From Damh-18 sp036275695 (GTDB taxonomy: Bacteria; Patescibacteriota; Minisyncoccia; Phycocordibacterales; UBA918), in contig DASUDI010000031.1 of the NCBI GenBank assembly GCA_036275695.1, forward strand, positions 1 to 13,384: a DNA stretch of 13,384 nucleotides, read 5' to 3'. Under the pieces are notes generated by a model that worked only from the letters and a program-made list of their open reading frames with translations, did not search any database and had not been told where the DNA came from. The position numbers and the translations under genes are program-made. This document shows positions 1 through 7,109 of the stretch, piece after piece (positions within the stretch are counted from its first letter, which is position 1; each line of letters opens with the position of its first letter).

Positions 1-2
1 GA

Positions 3-332
3 TTAAAATCATACCGCCTCATGAAATACGTAGCATACCGAAATAAGAAAAATGCGGGGGAATTAGTCTCTAGACTTTTCTATGAATCACTCAATGCTGC
101 TTATACCAAAATGGACATCGAAAAGTATCTATCTAGGAACAGTGTTTTTTTACACACTAGTATATTTGCCCCATTTTATATTTGTCTACATTCCAAACTA
201 TACCAACTAACACCCTCAACGTTACAATACTTTACGGAAATAATAAATTCACTGCCACTGAGAAAACGCGCATTGGTGCGCACACTCATGAGATTACCAA
301 TTAGTATGCATTCATTCAAAAAAATCCCGTAA
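3..332 (+). CDS. C-terminal part of an unrecognised protein, possibly a family 2 glycosyltransferase tail (partial, cut by left edge)
   Basis: The frame is open from the first complete codon at 3 to a TAA at 330-332, so the gene probably begins outside the window. An internal ATG at 21 would give 103 residues, but no ribosome binding site precedes it. The visible part starts with SYRLMKYVAYRN, which resembles the aromatic-rich segment ending in RN near the C-terminus of many family 2 glycosyltransferases. It continues through a hydrophobic stretch (FAPFYICLHSKLY) to a basic tail (LRKRALVRTLMRLP). Such a tail is also common in those enzymes. No catalytic motif is in view, so the family is a guess from tail character only. 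No clear terminator follows before rny. A competing frame ending in TAA at 44-46 (IKIIPPHEIRSIPK) could instead be the tail of the upstream gene. Confidence 0.35.
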   Translation, partial: LKSYRLMKYVAYRNKKNAGELVSRLFYESLNAAYTKMDIEKYLSRNSVFLHTSIFAPFYICLHSKLYQLTPSTLQYFTEIINSLPLRKRALVRTLMRLPISMHSFKKIP

Positions 333-446
333 TTTTAATACCATCGACAGACACCCTCTCATCTGTTACGCTACGTATGTAGATTATTGGAAGTAATAGT
401 TGTCACATTCTGTGTTGAATATACGTGATACCTACACATAGAACCT

Positions 447-1973
447 ATGTCAGTATATACGGTAATCGCCTTTATTGGCTCGTGTGCACTCGGCATTGCC
501 TTGGGATATTATCTCAGATACCTCCATGCATTGAGTAAGAAATCATCGATAGAAATTTCCATAAAGGAACGCATGGTGGAAGCAGAAGAAAAAGCAATTA
601 AGATAATTGAAAAAGCCGAAGCAAAAGTCGAAGCCTACGAAAATGAGAAAAAGAAGGAATTTAAGGATTTAGAAGAAAAGTTTTCAAAAACTGAAGAGCG
701 CCTTATCCGCAAAGAGGAACTCCTTGATCAGCGCCAGATAGATGTAGATTCACAGATTGAGAATGTTCGTCAAAAAATCGACCAAATTAAGGATATAAAG
801 ACACGCCTTGATGAACGTGAAAAAGAAATCGAAACACAAATCGAAATTTCAGCTTCGCTTACAAAAGAAGAGGCGCGGGAGAAGATAGTGGCGGAAGCAC
901 AGAAAATGTATGAGAGTGATCTGGTCGGGCGTCTTCAAAAATTGCGCATACGAGGTGAGGAACAATTTGATGACGAGGCGCGCAATATTCTCACATCAGC
1001 AATTCACCGTATTGGAAACACCCTCCGCGTTGATATCATGAGTTCAACAGTTGCGCTCCCGAGTGATGACATAAAGGGGAAAATCATTGGTAAAGAAGGT
1101 CGTAACGTTCGCGCCTTTGAACGCGCCACGGGAGTTGATGTACTTATTGACGATGTTCCCGGACATCTCACACTTTCATCATTTGATCCCGTGCGGCGGG
1201 AGATAGCGCGTGTCGCGCTCGAACACCTCCTTGCTGACGGTCGCATACAACCCGCAAAAATCGAAGAGGTGGTAGAGAAGGCTCGGCAGGAGGTCGGAAA
1301 AATTGTGGTAAAAATGGGTGAAAAAGCAGCATACGAAGCAAATGTTCACGGACTTCATCCCGACCTCATCAAAATACTTGGGCGACTTCATTTCAGAACT
1401 AGTTATGGGCAGAATGTACTGTGGCATTCTGTTGAAATGTCACATATCGCTGCTATCATTGCGGAGGAAGTCGGCGCGGACGTAGGTGTAGCGCGAGCCG
1501 GCTCGCTACTTCATGATATCGGCAAAACCGTGAGCCAAGAGGTACAAGGTACACATGTTGAAATTGGTATTCGCATTCTCCAAAAGTACGGTGTTGATGA
1601 AAGAGTTATCCTTGCCATGCGCGCGCACCATGAGGAATATCCTTATGAGACACCTGAATCAATTATTGTACAGGTCGCGGACGCTATTTCAGGTGGGCGA
1701 CCTGGCGCACGCAGAGATTCTGTAGAGAATTACATCAAGCGACTTGGTGACATGGAAGATATCGCGGTATCCATGCCTGGTGTAGAAAAAGCATTTGCGA
1801 TACAGGCCGGGCGTGAAGTGCGTGTCATGGTTAATCCAGAAAAAATAAGCGACATCGAGGCACTTTCACTCGCGCGTAGCATCGCCACCGATATCGAAAC
1901 AAAACTACGCTATCCCGGTGAAATTAAAGTACATGTTATTCGAGAAACCCGCGCAGTGGAGTACGCACGATAA
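447..1973 (+). CDS. rny: Ribonuclease Y, membrane-anchored endoribonuclease
   Basis: RNase Y is a membrane-bound endoribonuclease that starts mRNA decay and processing in many bacteria lacking RNase E. All family parts are present in the usual order and the length (508 aa) is typical. There is an N-terminal membrane segment (about residues 4-26) and a charged coiled coil (about 35-150). A KH domain has the GxxG loop GKEG (215-218), and an HD domain has H327, the HD pair H356-D357 in LLHDIGK, H394-H395 and D412. The conserved C-terminal region follows. No Shine-Dalgarno sequence precedes the ATG; TGATACCT at 426-433 might be a weak extended -10. The start is chosen because the membrane anchor begins directly after it. 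A strong terminator lies just downstream, so the gene ends its own transcription unit. Confidence 0.97.
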   Translation: MSVYTVIAFIGSCALGIALGYYLRYLHALSKKSSIEISIKERMVEAEEKAIKIIEKAEAKVEAYENEKKKEFKDLEEKFSKTEERLIRKEELLDQRQIDVDSQIENVRQKIDQIKDIKTRLDEREKEIETQIEISASLTKEEAREKIVAEAQKMYESDLVGRLQKLRIRGEEQFDDEARNILTSAIHRIGNTLRVDIMSSTVALPSDDIKGKIIGKEGRNVRAFERATGVDVLIDDVPGHLTLSSFDPVRREIARVALEHLLADGRIQPAKIEEVVEKARQEVGKIVVKMGEKAAYEANVHGLHPDLIKILGRLHFRTSYGQNVLWHSVEMSHIAAIIAEEVGADVGVARAGSLLHDIGKTVSQEVQGTHVEIGIRILQKYGVDERVILAMRAHHEEYPYETPESIIVQVADAISGGRPGARRDSVENYIKRLGDMEDIAVSMPGVEKAFAIQAGREVRVMVNPEKISDIEALSLARSIATDIETKLRYPGEIKVHVIRETRAVEYAR

Positions 1974-1983
1974 TATCTATAAG

Positions 1984-2025
1984 AAAAAAATACCGCACGA
2001 CCTTCGGTCGTGCGGTATTTTTCTT
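1984..2025. terminator. Bidirectional intrinsic terminator after rny
   Basis: A perfect 12-bp stem (1991-2002 with 2006-2017) closes on a TTC loop. It is flanked by an A tract on the left and a T tract on the right, so it can stop transcription from either strand. It starts about 10 nt after the rny stop codon. Confidence 0.93.
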
Positions 2026-2105
2026 TCCTTATCACCTCATGCTCCACATAACTACAACACACATTTATACACGCTGGTAGTGTATGCACCTCGAAAACGT
2101 TCCTA

Positions 2106-2148
2106 TATAATTATTTCTAGCCACATTTTGGCTTATGTGCAAAGCACA
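2106..2148 (+). promoter_or_regulatory. Possible promoter -10 and structured 5' leader of the HU gene
   Basis: A consensus TATAAT lies at 2106-2111, about 75 nt before the HU start. No convincing -35 is seen. The predicted leader holds two small hairpins: AGCCA/TGGCT at 2119-2133 and TGTGC/GCACA at 2136-2148. No Shine-Dalgarno sequence precedes the ATG at 2187. A structured leader could serve in HU autoregulation, but that is inference. Confidence 0.35.
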
Positions 2149-2186
2149 CGTTATTACTCGCCATTAGTTAGAACTCATTTCATACT

Positions 2187-2459
2187 ATGAATAAGGCAGA
2201 CATTATTGACAAGGTCCATGAAGTTGTTGGATGCACCCGCGCTGACGCGGAACGTGCAGTAGAAACTATCGTAGACTCAATCACTGCGGCACTTAAAAAA
2301 GGACAGGAAGTTTCAATTGCAGGTCTTGGTATTTTTGATACCAAAACTCGCAATGCGCGTACTGGTCGCAACCCACGTACAGGTGAGACTATCAAGATTC
2401 CCGCAATGCGCGTACCAAAATTCCGCGCAGGAAAGGCACTCAAAGACGCAGTGAAGTAA
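2187..2459 (+). CDS. hup: HU-family DNA-binding protein
   Basis: HU is a small dimeric histone-like protein that bends and compacts DNA. The 90-residue length is exactly that of the family. The protein shows the helical body (residues 3-38), the GLGIF turn (46-50), and the beta arm carrying the DNA-intercalating RNP signature (R61-N62-P63 in TGRNPRTGE). It ends with the conserved segment VPKFRAGKALKDAV. Because HU and IHF subunits share this fold, HU is preferred on the typical MNKADIIDKV start and the arm sequence. It is flanked by terminators on both sides and so forms a single-gene unit. In a genome with a parS cluster a few kb away it is one likely nucleoid component. Confidence 0.96.
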   Translation: MNKADIIDKVHEVVGCTRADAERAVETIVDSITAALKKGQEVSIAGLGIFDTKTRNARTGRNPRTGETIKIPAMRVPKFRAGKALKDAVK

Positions 2460-2471
2460 TAACATCTCTAT

Positions 2472-2504
2472 AAAAAGCCGCACGCTCCGCGCGCGGCTTT
2501 TTAT
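2472..2504 (+). terminator. Intrinsic terminator of the HU gene
   Basis: A GC-rich hairpin (AAAAAGCCGC pairing with GCGGCTTTTT, with further pairing near the loop) is followed by T-rich sequence. It begins 13 nt after the HU stop. Confidence 0.9.
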
Positions 2505-2538
2505 ATATTTTTCCCCACCTTTGCACATCTACATACTA

Positions 2539-2547
2539 TGCTATACT
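2539..2547 (+). promoter_or_regulatory. Extended -10 promoter of the small-RNA candidate
   Basis: TGCTATACT is an extended -10 (TGnTATACT). A TTGCAC at 2521-2526 could act as a -35, with a somewhat short 15-bp spacer. The predicted start is near 2554. Confidence 0.55.
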
Positions 2548-2553
2548 AGACCA

Positions 2554-2662
2554 GTAGCGGAGGTATTAACTCGGTTTACATGTACACCGAGTACGCTATA
2601 CAAGGAGATAGGTTTAGTCCTATCTCTCACCACAACAAAAGCCCCACGCGAGGGGCTTTTGT
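2554..2662 (+). ncRNA. Candidate small structured RNA with own promoter and terminator
   Basis: Between a promoter-like sequence and a clean terminator lies about 80 nt with no plausible reading frame but strong structure. Hairpin 1 is 2569-2592 (ACTCGGT pairing with ACCGAGT around a CATG loop). Hairpin 2 is 2604-2627 (GGAGATAGG pairing with CCTATCTCT around TTTAGT). The terminator hairpin is 2635-2662. A free GGAGGT at 2559-2564 sits 5' of hairpin 1, and a second purine-rich AAGGAG lies at the foot of hairpin 2. I recognise no known RNA family (not tmRNA, SRP RNA or RNase P by the visible sequence). It could be a trans-acting small RNA or a leader that lost its gene. Confidence 0.5.
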
Positions 2663-2664
2663 AT
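2635..2664 (+). terminator. Intrinsic terminator of the small-RNA candidate
   Basis: ACAAAAGCCCC pairs with GGGGCTTTTGT around an ACGCGA loop, giving 11 bp with an A/T base that works on both strands. Confidence 0.85.
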
Positions 2665-2690
2665 TTGTATTACATATCAAAATTACGCAC

Positions 2691-2711
2691 TGCGAAGGGT
2701 CACCCTTCGCA
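2691..2711 (-). terminator. Hairpin downstream of the small membrane protein gene
   Basis: TGCGAAGGG pairs perfectly with CCCTTCGCA around a TCA loop. It begins 5 nt after the stop of the minus-strand gene at 2717-2893. Only a short T run (TTTT, about 10 nt away) follows on the minus strand, so it may be a weak terminator or a stabilising 3' hairpin. Confidence 0.5.
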
Positions 2712-2716
2712 CACAT

Positions 2717-2893
2717 TTACAACTTAGAAAGTATCAAAAAAATAATCGACGCTAGAAAATATATAACCCCTGCCAACACCACGACAATAAGCAAATTTGG
2801 GCCTTCGGGATCATCAATGAGCATGAATGTTGCTCTCGAACATGCGAGTGACACCACCGCCAAGATAAGTGATTTTCTCGTAACTTTTTTCAT
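2717..2893 (-). CDS. Small hypothetical membrane protein (58 aa)
   Basis: A minus-strand frame from ATG at 2893-2891 to TAA at 2719-2717 encodes 58 residues, starting MKKVTRKSLILAVV and ending FLILSKL. It has two hydrophobic segments: residues 9-24 after a basic start (signal-anchor like) and 33-56. They are joined by a short acidic turn, IDDPEGPN. The pattern (basic N-terminus, helix hairpin, lysine end) is that of a genuine small inner-membrane protein. A promoter with TTGTCA and TATGAA at a 17-bp spacing lies about 65 nt upstream and a hairpin follows the stop. I do not recognise a family, and no function can be assigned. The opposite-strand frames here look non-coding. Confidence 0.6.
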   Translation of the reverse strand: MKKVTRKSLILAVVSLACSRATFMLIDDPEGPNLLIVVVLAGVIYFLASIIFLILSKL

Positions 2894-2958
2894 ATACTGA
2901 TGTTACTATGTATTACCTTTACATTACATTGAAAGTTGTGACATCACCCAATTATTTC

Positions 2959-2987
2959 TTCATAATTATTGTTACCGAAAATGACAA
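2959..2987 (-). promoter_or_regulatory. Possible promoter for the 58-aa membrane protein
   Basis: On minus, TTGTCA (2987-2982) and TATGAA (2964-2959) are 17 bp apart, predicting a start near 2952 and a leader of about 60 nt. Confidence 0.4.
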
Positions 2988-3033
2988 ATTAAATAGTTTG
3001 ACTTTGAAGTAATCAGTATTTAAGAATGCAACA

Positions 3034-3564
3034 TCATTGTCGCTTATCAATACTGAAATGGTGCACGTTGATTCGTTTTCCATTCTTTACCCGAGCAGAT
3101 TCAAACAGGCCGTCTTGTTTAAACCCAACTTTTTCCAGTGCTTTCATCATTGGGACGTTCCCTTCCTCTACTTCAGCTCCGATATGGAAAAGATTCAGGT
3201 GTGCAAAAGCGTGATCAACGAGAGCGGTAATGACTTCCGTCGCAGTACCTTTGCCCCAGTAGTTCTTATTACCGATTACTATGCCGAGATTAGCAACTCC
3301 GTGATAGTCATTGAATTCCGTGAGTGCGACTGTGCCGATAGTTACTCCCTCTCGTGTGTCTATCGACCAGTAGTATCCCTCCTCATCAGTTTCACATTCC
3401 TCAATATATGCATACTGTTCTTCAATGTCCTGAGGCTCATTAAAAGGCTCCGGCATGAACTTTTGTACTTCAAGATCAGTATCCCATGTTTGCCACAGCT
3501 CCGCATCACTCATTTTAAATGGGCGTATGCGGTAGTTAGGGGATGTTATAATTGGTGATTTCAT
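3034..3564 (-). CDS. GNAT-family N-acetyltransferase, RimJ/RimL-like
   Basis: GNAT enzymes move an acetyl group from acetyl-CoA to an amine; RimJ/RimL-type members act on protein N-termini or on small molecules. The 176-residue protein has the family layout. An N-terminal YRIRPFKMSDAE strand-helix is followed by the central strands. The acetyl-CoA binding loop is NKNYWGKGTA (residues 99-108, the Q/RxxGxG/A equivalent). A late helix EEGNVPMMKALEKVGF carries N136, the residue typical of this subgroup. The true substrate cannot be read from sequence. The gene is monocistronic by appearance, with an extended -10 (TGTTATACT) ending 7 nt before the ATG, so the mRNA is predicted to be leaderless. 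It ends in TGA, showing TGA is a stop here. Confidence 0.9.
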   Translation of the reverse strand: MKSPIITSPNYRIRPFKMSDAELWQTWDTDLEVQKFMPEPFNEPQDIEEQYAYIEECETDEEGYYWSIDTREGVTIGTVALTEFNDYHGVANLGIVIGNKNYWGKGTATEVITALVDHAFAHLNLFHIGAEVEEGNVPMMKALEKVGFKQDGLFESARVKNGKRINVHHFSIDKRQ

Positions 3565-3571
3565 GAGTTCA

Positions 3572-3580
3572 AGTATAACA
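3572..3580 (-). promoter_or_regulatory. Extended -10 of the acetyltransferase gene
   Basis: On minus, TGTTATACT is followed by 7 nt (TGAACTC) and then the ATG. Transcription should start at or next to the A of the start codon. No -35 is evident. Confidence 0.6.
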
Positions 3581-3725
3581 AATCATGGATTCAATACGAT
3601 ACAAAATACGTCATGTCATACTCTCTGACGCATGTTAGACATACCATTTAAAACACAGACAAAATTCTCACAAGTTCGATTCCTTTCGGGGTACGAGTTT
3701 TTCGCTTTGAAATTATCCTTATTTT

Positions 3726-3743
3726 AGGCCTATCGATAGGCCT
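3726..3743. repeat. Perfect 18-bp palindrome beside tRNA-Gly
   Basis: AGGCCTATCGATAGGCCT is its own reverse complement and could fold as a 7-bp stem with a TCGA loop. It lies 10 nt beyond the 3' end of tRNA-Gly(UCC). No T tract follows on either strand, so it is not a normal intrinsic terminator. It may be a 3' processing or protein-binding site. Confidence 0.6.
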
Positions 3744-3753
3744 CGCTAGACTG

Positions 3754-3824
3754 TGCGGGCGAGAGGAATCGAACCCCCATCCACTGCTTGGAAGGCAGTT
3801 GTTTTACCACTAAACTACACCCGC
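3754..3824 (-). tRNA. trnG-UCC: tRNA-Gly (anticodon UCC)
   Basis: Minus-strand 71-nt cloverleaf. The acceptor stem is GCGGGTG/CGCCCGC, and the D arm contains AGTGGTA. The anticodon stem ACTGC/GCAGT has loop CTTCCAA, giving anticodon TCC (complement at 3790-3792). The T loop is TTCGATT and the discriminator is A. The 3' CCA is not encoded (the sequence reads ACAG), so it must be added by a nucleotidyltransferase. An extended -10 lies 15 nt upstream of the tRNA 5' end. Confidence 0.97.
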
Positions 3825-3839
3825 GTGTAGTACGGCACG

Positions 3840-3848
3840 ATTCTAGCA
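3840..3848 (-). promoter_or_regulatory. Extended -10 promoter of tRNA-Gly(UCC)
   Basis: TGCTAGAAT on minus, with a predicted start about 9 nt before the tRNA 5' end. There is no clear -35. Confidence 0.5.
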
Positions 3849-3945
3849 TGAAATGTAAATATATAAAAGGGTTCAAATCTGTCTCACCATACTCAGTGCG
3901 CTTCATCGCAGTGGGTGCGCAAAATACACGCCTTATGTTTTGACG

Positions 3946-3954
3946 TGATACAAT
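3946..3954 (+). promoter_or_regulatory. Extended -10 of the protease gene, leaderless layout
   Basis: TGATACAAT ends 6 nt before the ATG at 3961, so the predicted transcription start coincides with the start codon. No Shine-Dalgarno sequence is possible in this arrangement. Confidence 0.6.
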
Positions 3955-3960
3955 TACGCC

Positions 3961-5085
3961 ATGATTACCTTTATACAGCATGTCATTGTTACCATACTCA
4001 TTGGGTATTTAGGTATTACACAATCCATTGCTACTTTTATTGATTCAGTGGTTGGGAGCGCATCTCATGAAACAACCCCATCTGTATCAGAAACATCAAG
4101 CGCGCTCGAGCGCATAACAAGCATTGCGGATAAATACGCAAGCGTAACTCAGCGCGTACTCTTAGAAAATAGAGAATTTCAACGCGCTGCTACCATTGCG
4201 AGTACCTATGATGAATATACTGATAGCAACCTTTTAAACATCCCCACGGATACACTCATTCGCAACGCGCTTGTGAACGTCTTTTGCCAATACAAGACCG
4301 ACACATTCATACGTACCACAACGGGGAGTGGTTTCATCATAAACCCTAAGGGAATTATACTCACCAACGCACACGTGGCTCAATTTCTCCTCCTTGAAGG
4401 TACTGATAATGTCGTACATGACACAGAATGCGTCATACGTACGGGCAATCCCGCAACACCCACCTACCATGCGGAGTTACTCTACATCTCACCTACGTGG
4501 ATATTTGAAAATGCGTCACTCATAGATGATGAAGATCCACAAGGTACTGGTGAACGTGATTACGCACTTCTCTATATATCGCGTAGTTTTGATAAGCAAC
4601 CGCTCCCCACAGCATTTCACTATCTTCCACCAGACCCAGAGCTACTGCCCCGAAGCACTGCGGGTATTGAGGTATTGAGTGCGGGATATCCAGCAGGAAA
4701 ACTTCTAAAAAATGGGCCCGAGGTAAAATTAAAACCGGTCATTGCGGAAAATACCATTGGCACGCTCTACACATTTGGGAGCAATTATGCGGATATATTT
4801 TCAGTATCTGGTTCTGCGGTGGGTGAACAAGGTGCGTCAGGCGGTCCCGTAGTAACGCAAAATAAAAAAGCGATTGGACTTATTGTCACAAAAGGAAGCT
4901 TAGACGAGGGTGATGATAGTCTTCGCGCGCTCACGCTCTCATACATAGATCGAACCATTCGTGAAGAGACAGGGTTTTCACTTACTGAAAATATGCACGG
5001 TGATGTAGCGCTTCGTGGACACATATTCAAAAAAGCGATTGGTCCATTCCTTTCAGGACTTTTAGAGGCGGAATTGAGGGAGTAA
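3961..5085 (+). CDS. Membrane-anchored trypsin-like serine protease (S1/HtrA-like fold, no PDZ)
   Basis: A 374-residue protein predicted to be secreted or tethered. An N-terminal hydrophobic segment (about residues 3-25) is followed by a helical linker (45-100) and a chymotrypsin-fold protease domain. The catalytic triad is readable: H138 in TNAHV, D200 in ERDYALLYI, and S293 in GASGGPV. Oxyanion-loop glycines are present, and the GSGFII segment (122-127) precedes the His as in HtrA/DegP proteases. No PDZ domain follows; only about 60 residues remain after the final strand. It could degrade or process extracytoplasmic proteins, but the substrate is unknown. It is transcribed convergently with the DUF5667 gene and shares its terminator. 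The start is supported by the hydrophobic N-terminus and the promoter just upstream. Confidence 0.88.
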   Translation: MITFIQHVIVTILIGYLGITQSIATFIDSVVGSASHETTPSVSETSSALERITSIADKYASVTQRVLLENREFQRAATIASTYDEYTDSNLLNIPTDTLIRNALVNVFCQYKTDTFIRTTTGSGFIINPKGIILTNAHVAQFLLLEGTDNVVHDTECVIRTGNPATPTYHAELLYISPTWIFENASLIDDEDPQGTGERDYALLYISRSFDKQPLPTAFHYLPPDPELLPRSTAGIEVLSAGYPAGKLLKNGPEVKLKPVIAENTIGTLYTFGSNYADIFSVSGSAVGEQGASGGPVVTQNKKAIGLIVTKGSLDEGDDSLRALTLSYIDRTIREETGFSLTENMHGDVALRGHIFKKAIGPFLSGLLEAELRE

Positions 5086-5086
5086 C

Positions 5087-5120
5087 AAAACACCGCGAGG
5101 CCTTCGGCCTCGCGGTGTTT
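5087..5120. terminator. Bidirectional terminator between convergent genes
   Basis: CACCGCGAGGCC pairs perfectly with GGCCTCGCGGTG around a TTC loop, flanked by AAAA and TTT. It serves the plus-strand protease and the minus-strand DUF5667-type gene ending at 5146. Confidence 0.92.
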
Positions 5121-5145
5121 GATTATTCCCTCTATCCCAAAAAAT

Positions 5146-6501
5146 CTACTGCGTTTCACTTGGTGATTCTGTACTTGTGCTTGTCGCACTATCGGTCACA
5201 GGTTCTCCCTCCTCTAATTCTATATCGCGACCTTCTTCAGCGGTCGGTGCGTGTTGCTCTATAAGTGCCTGCATATCGAGAGCGAGCACGCGCGCTTGTG
5301 CAAGTGATGTCTCAGCAGTATCCACGTCTTGAATATCAATCGCGGTTGATGCTTTAAGCATGAGCACATCAGTCTCAGCAAGTGTGTGTTGTATCTTTTC
5401 TACAACCCCATCCGCATGCACATCAACCATTGTATTGGTAACTTCACGAAGCATTTCTCCCACCACGCGAGACTCCTCTCGCGCAACCTCAATACGCTCA
5501 CCCTTGCTCAACACCACAGGCACCAAATCATTGAGCGCGACATTCTTACGAACATCTATATCAGTCATAAAAAGTATCAATTTCTGAACCTGCTTTAACG
5601 TAAGCGCAAGGTCTTTTGCAGCAACATCTTCATCAGATAATTTTTTATCCTTACTTTCTTCAATAATTCGATTAACATCAGAGAACCGACGGTCAATATC
5701 TTTTACCTCCTCCTCAGTCGCGGATGCTTTAATTGATTTATAGAGTTCATACGCGCGTGTAGTCTGTAACTCAATACGCGCCATGAGCGCATCAAATGAG
5801 GGGGTGGTGCTTCCCTGTTCGCGCGAAGCCACCGACTGCGCCTCATTAACCGCAGAGAGAATAGGGTCCTCCACTTCCTCTGTCCCAGAGTCCATAGCAA
5901 GCGTTATGACATCCTCCGAAGTTGCGCCAAGCACCACCGACTGCGCTTCAAGTGATGAGGAGAAAGCAATTTGTGCGATAGCGGCACTTTCCGCATCTGC
6001 TTCGCGGAGCGAGGCAATTTCTTGCTGTACCGTCGATGAGTGCGCCTTCACGGTCTCTGCGATATGTGACTTCACCTCATCGGTAAGCTCACCTTTACTC
6101 GCAAGCACTCGTGCCTCAGCAATGCGTCGCTCCATAAGCCGCGTTTCAAATTCTATTTTTTCGTAGGGGGAAGTAGCAAACTGTGACTGGAAGGGTTCGT
6201 TAATACCTGTCTTCACTGCGTACAGAATATCTCCCGGCATCGCGCGCTCTGCCACAAAGGGTACGACAATCATTAAAAATATAAATGCGCCGCCGACGTA
6301 CCTCATAACTTTTTTATTTAAACGCATCACCCAGAATGGCTCTGAGACAAACGCATGCTCCATAGACACATCTCCGCCACTCTTTGTGAGTGGATGATAC
6401 TCCATGAACGCAAGAATACGCTCACGCACTTCTTGACGCTCTGAAACTTTAAGACGTGTCTTTTCGGTATATTTCTTTAATTCTGATTCAAATGATTTCA
6501 T
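5146..6501 (-). CDS. DUF5667-type membrane protein, candidate anti-sigma partner
   Basis: A 451-residue protein with a cytoplasmic N-terminal part (1-65, basic and helical, MKSFESELKKYTEK). A single membrane segment (about 67-86) is followed by the sequence MPGDILYAVKTGINEP (88-103) typical of DUF5667. After that comes a long helical, alanine/glutamate-rich region (105-420), presumably outside the membrane, and a low-complexity acidic Ser/Thr tail. Its ATG overlaps the stop of the sigma-factor gene (ATGA at 6498-6501), so the two are translationally coupled. Small N-terminal cytoplasmic domain, one membrane helix and large outer domain is the usual plan of transmembrane anti-sigma factors. 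That role is inferred from layout; no zinc-binding anti-sigma motif is seen. The outer helical part could sense an envelope signal. Confidence 0.75.
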   Translation of the reverse strand: MKSFESELKKYTEKTRLKVSERQEVRERILAFMEYHPLTKSGGDVSMEHAFVSEPFWVMRLNKKVMRYVGGAFIFLMIVVPFVAERAMPGDILYAVKTGINEPFQSQFATSPYEKIEFETRLMERRIAEARVLASKGELTDEVKSHIAETVKAHSSTVQQEIASLREADAESAAIAQIAFSSSLEAQSVVLGATSEDVITLAMDSGTEEVEDPILSAVNEAQSVASREQGSTTPSFDALMARIELQTTRAYELYKSIKASATEEEVKDIDRRFSDVNRIIEESKDKKLSDEDVAAKDLALTLKQVQKLILFMTDIDVRKNVALNDLVPVVLSKGERIEVAREESRVVGEMLREVTNTMVDVHADGVVEKIQHTLAETDVLMLKASTAIDIQDVDTAETSLAQARVLALDMQALIEQHAPTAEEGRDIELEEGEPVTDSATSTSTESPSETQ

Positions 6502-7100
6502 ATATGCTTCTTCGTACGATTTGCCTGTATCTCATTTTCTCTTGTAACTATCATATCTTTCAAAATCTTGAGACCTCGGTGAATGCGTACGGACACGACA
6601 TTTTCTGTTTCCTCAATGAGTTCTGCTATCTCCTTTGGGCCAAGTCCATCAACATACCGAAATGTAAGCACCTCGCGGTACACGGGAGGAACTTCTGAGA
6701 GTAGCTCGCTTGCTCGTTTTGCATCGAGAAGAAATGTGAGTTCCTCAACACTTCCCTCATGCAACTCCTCAAATGTACCTTCATCAATTCCCTCTTCCGC
6801 AAGAATCGCATCGAGTGACAATTCCTTACGTCTCCGATATTCGTCAATAATGAGATTGTTGAGAACCTTATAAAGAAATGGCTTGTAGGTGGTGATTTCG
6901 TGTCCACCACGAACATATATCCACGCCTTGGTGAATGTGTCGTGCACAATCTCAACCGCACGCTCTCTATCCGACAAGCGATACATCGCATGTCTAAAAA
7001 GAGCATCTGCGTACTCATCAAAAGCTTTCAAAAAACGTTCTTCGTGTCCTCCCACGGTAGAACCTTGACCTGTTTTCCTTTGTGGCTTTTCTTCTGCCAT
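6498..7100 (-). CDS. ECF-like RNA polymerase sigma factor
   Basis: A 200-residue sigma factor with two domains. Sigma-2 (about residues 24-92) contains the promoter-melting and -10 recognition helices, ending FLYKVLNNLIIDEYRRRK. Sigma-4 (about 128-180) carries a helix-turn-helix (LGPKEIAELIEETENVVSVRIHRGL) for the -35. There is no sigma-3, as in ECF factors. The frame is open upstream to an ATG at 7247, but those 49 extra residues have no sigma character and run across a long hairpin. MAEEKPQRKT at 7100 is preferred. TATAAT at 7110-7115 on minus lies 9 nt before this ATG, giving a very short leader. The gene overlaps the downstream DUF5667-type gene by 4 nt. It probably directs transcription of a small stress or envelope regulon, held by its membrane partner. 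Confidence 0.9.
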   Translation of the reverse strand: MAEEKPQRKTGQGSTVGGHEERFLKAFDEYADALFRHAMYRLSDRERAVEIVHDTFTKAWIYVRGGHEITTYKPFLYKVLNNLIIDEYRRRKELSLDAILAEEGIDEGTFEELHEGSVEELTFLLDAKRASELLSEVPPVYREVLTFRYVDGLGPKEIAELIEETENVVSVRIHRGLKILKDMIVTRENEIQANRTKKHI

Positions 7101-7109
7101 GTGGAAATC

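Noticed and set aside
2580..2900. A 106-codon plus-strand frame starting inside the small-RNA candidate
   Set aside because: It runs through a strong terminator and opposite the 58-aa membrane protein gene, and its protein has no coherent character.
3037..3558. A 173-codon plus-strand open frame opposite the acetyltransferase
   Set aside because: The minus strand encodes a clear GNAT protein with its acetyl-CoA loop; the plus frame has no recognisable features and is an antisense shadow.
3678..3702. GTTCGATTCC followed by GGGGTAC, suggestive of a tRNA 3' fragment or att site
   Set aside because: The bases flanking the T-loop-like sequence do not form a T stem beyond one pair, and no acceptor half is present.
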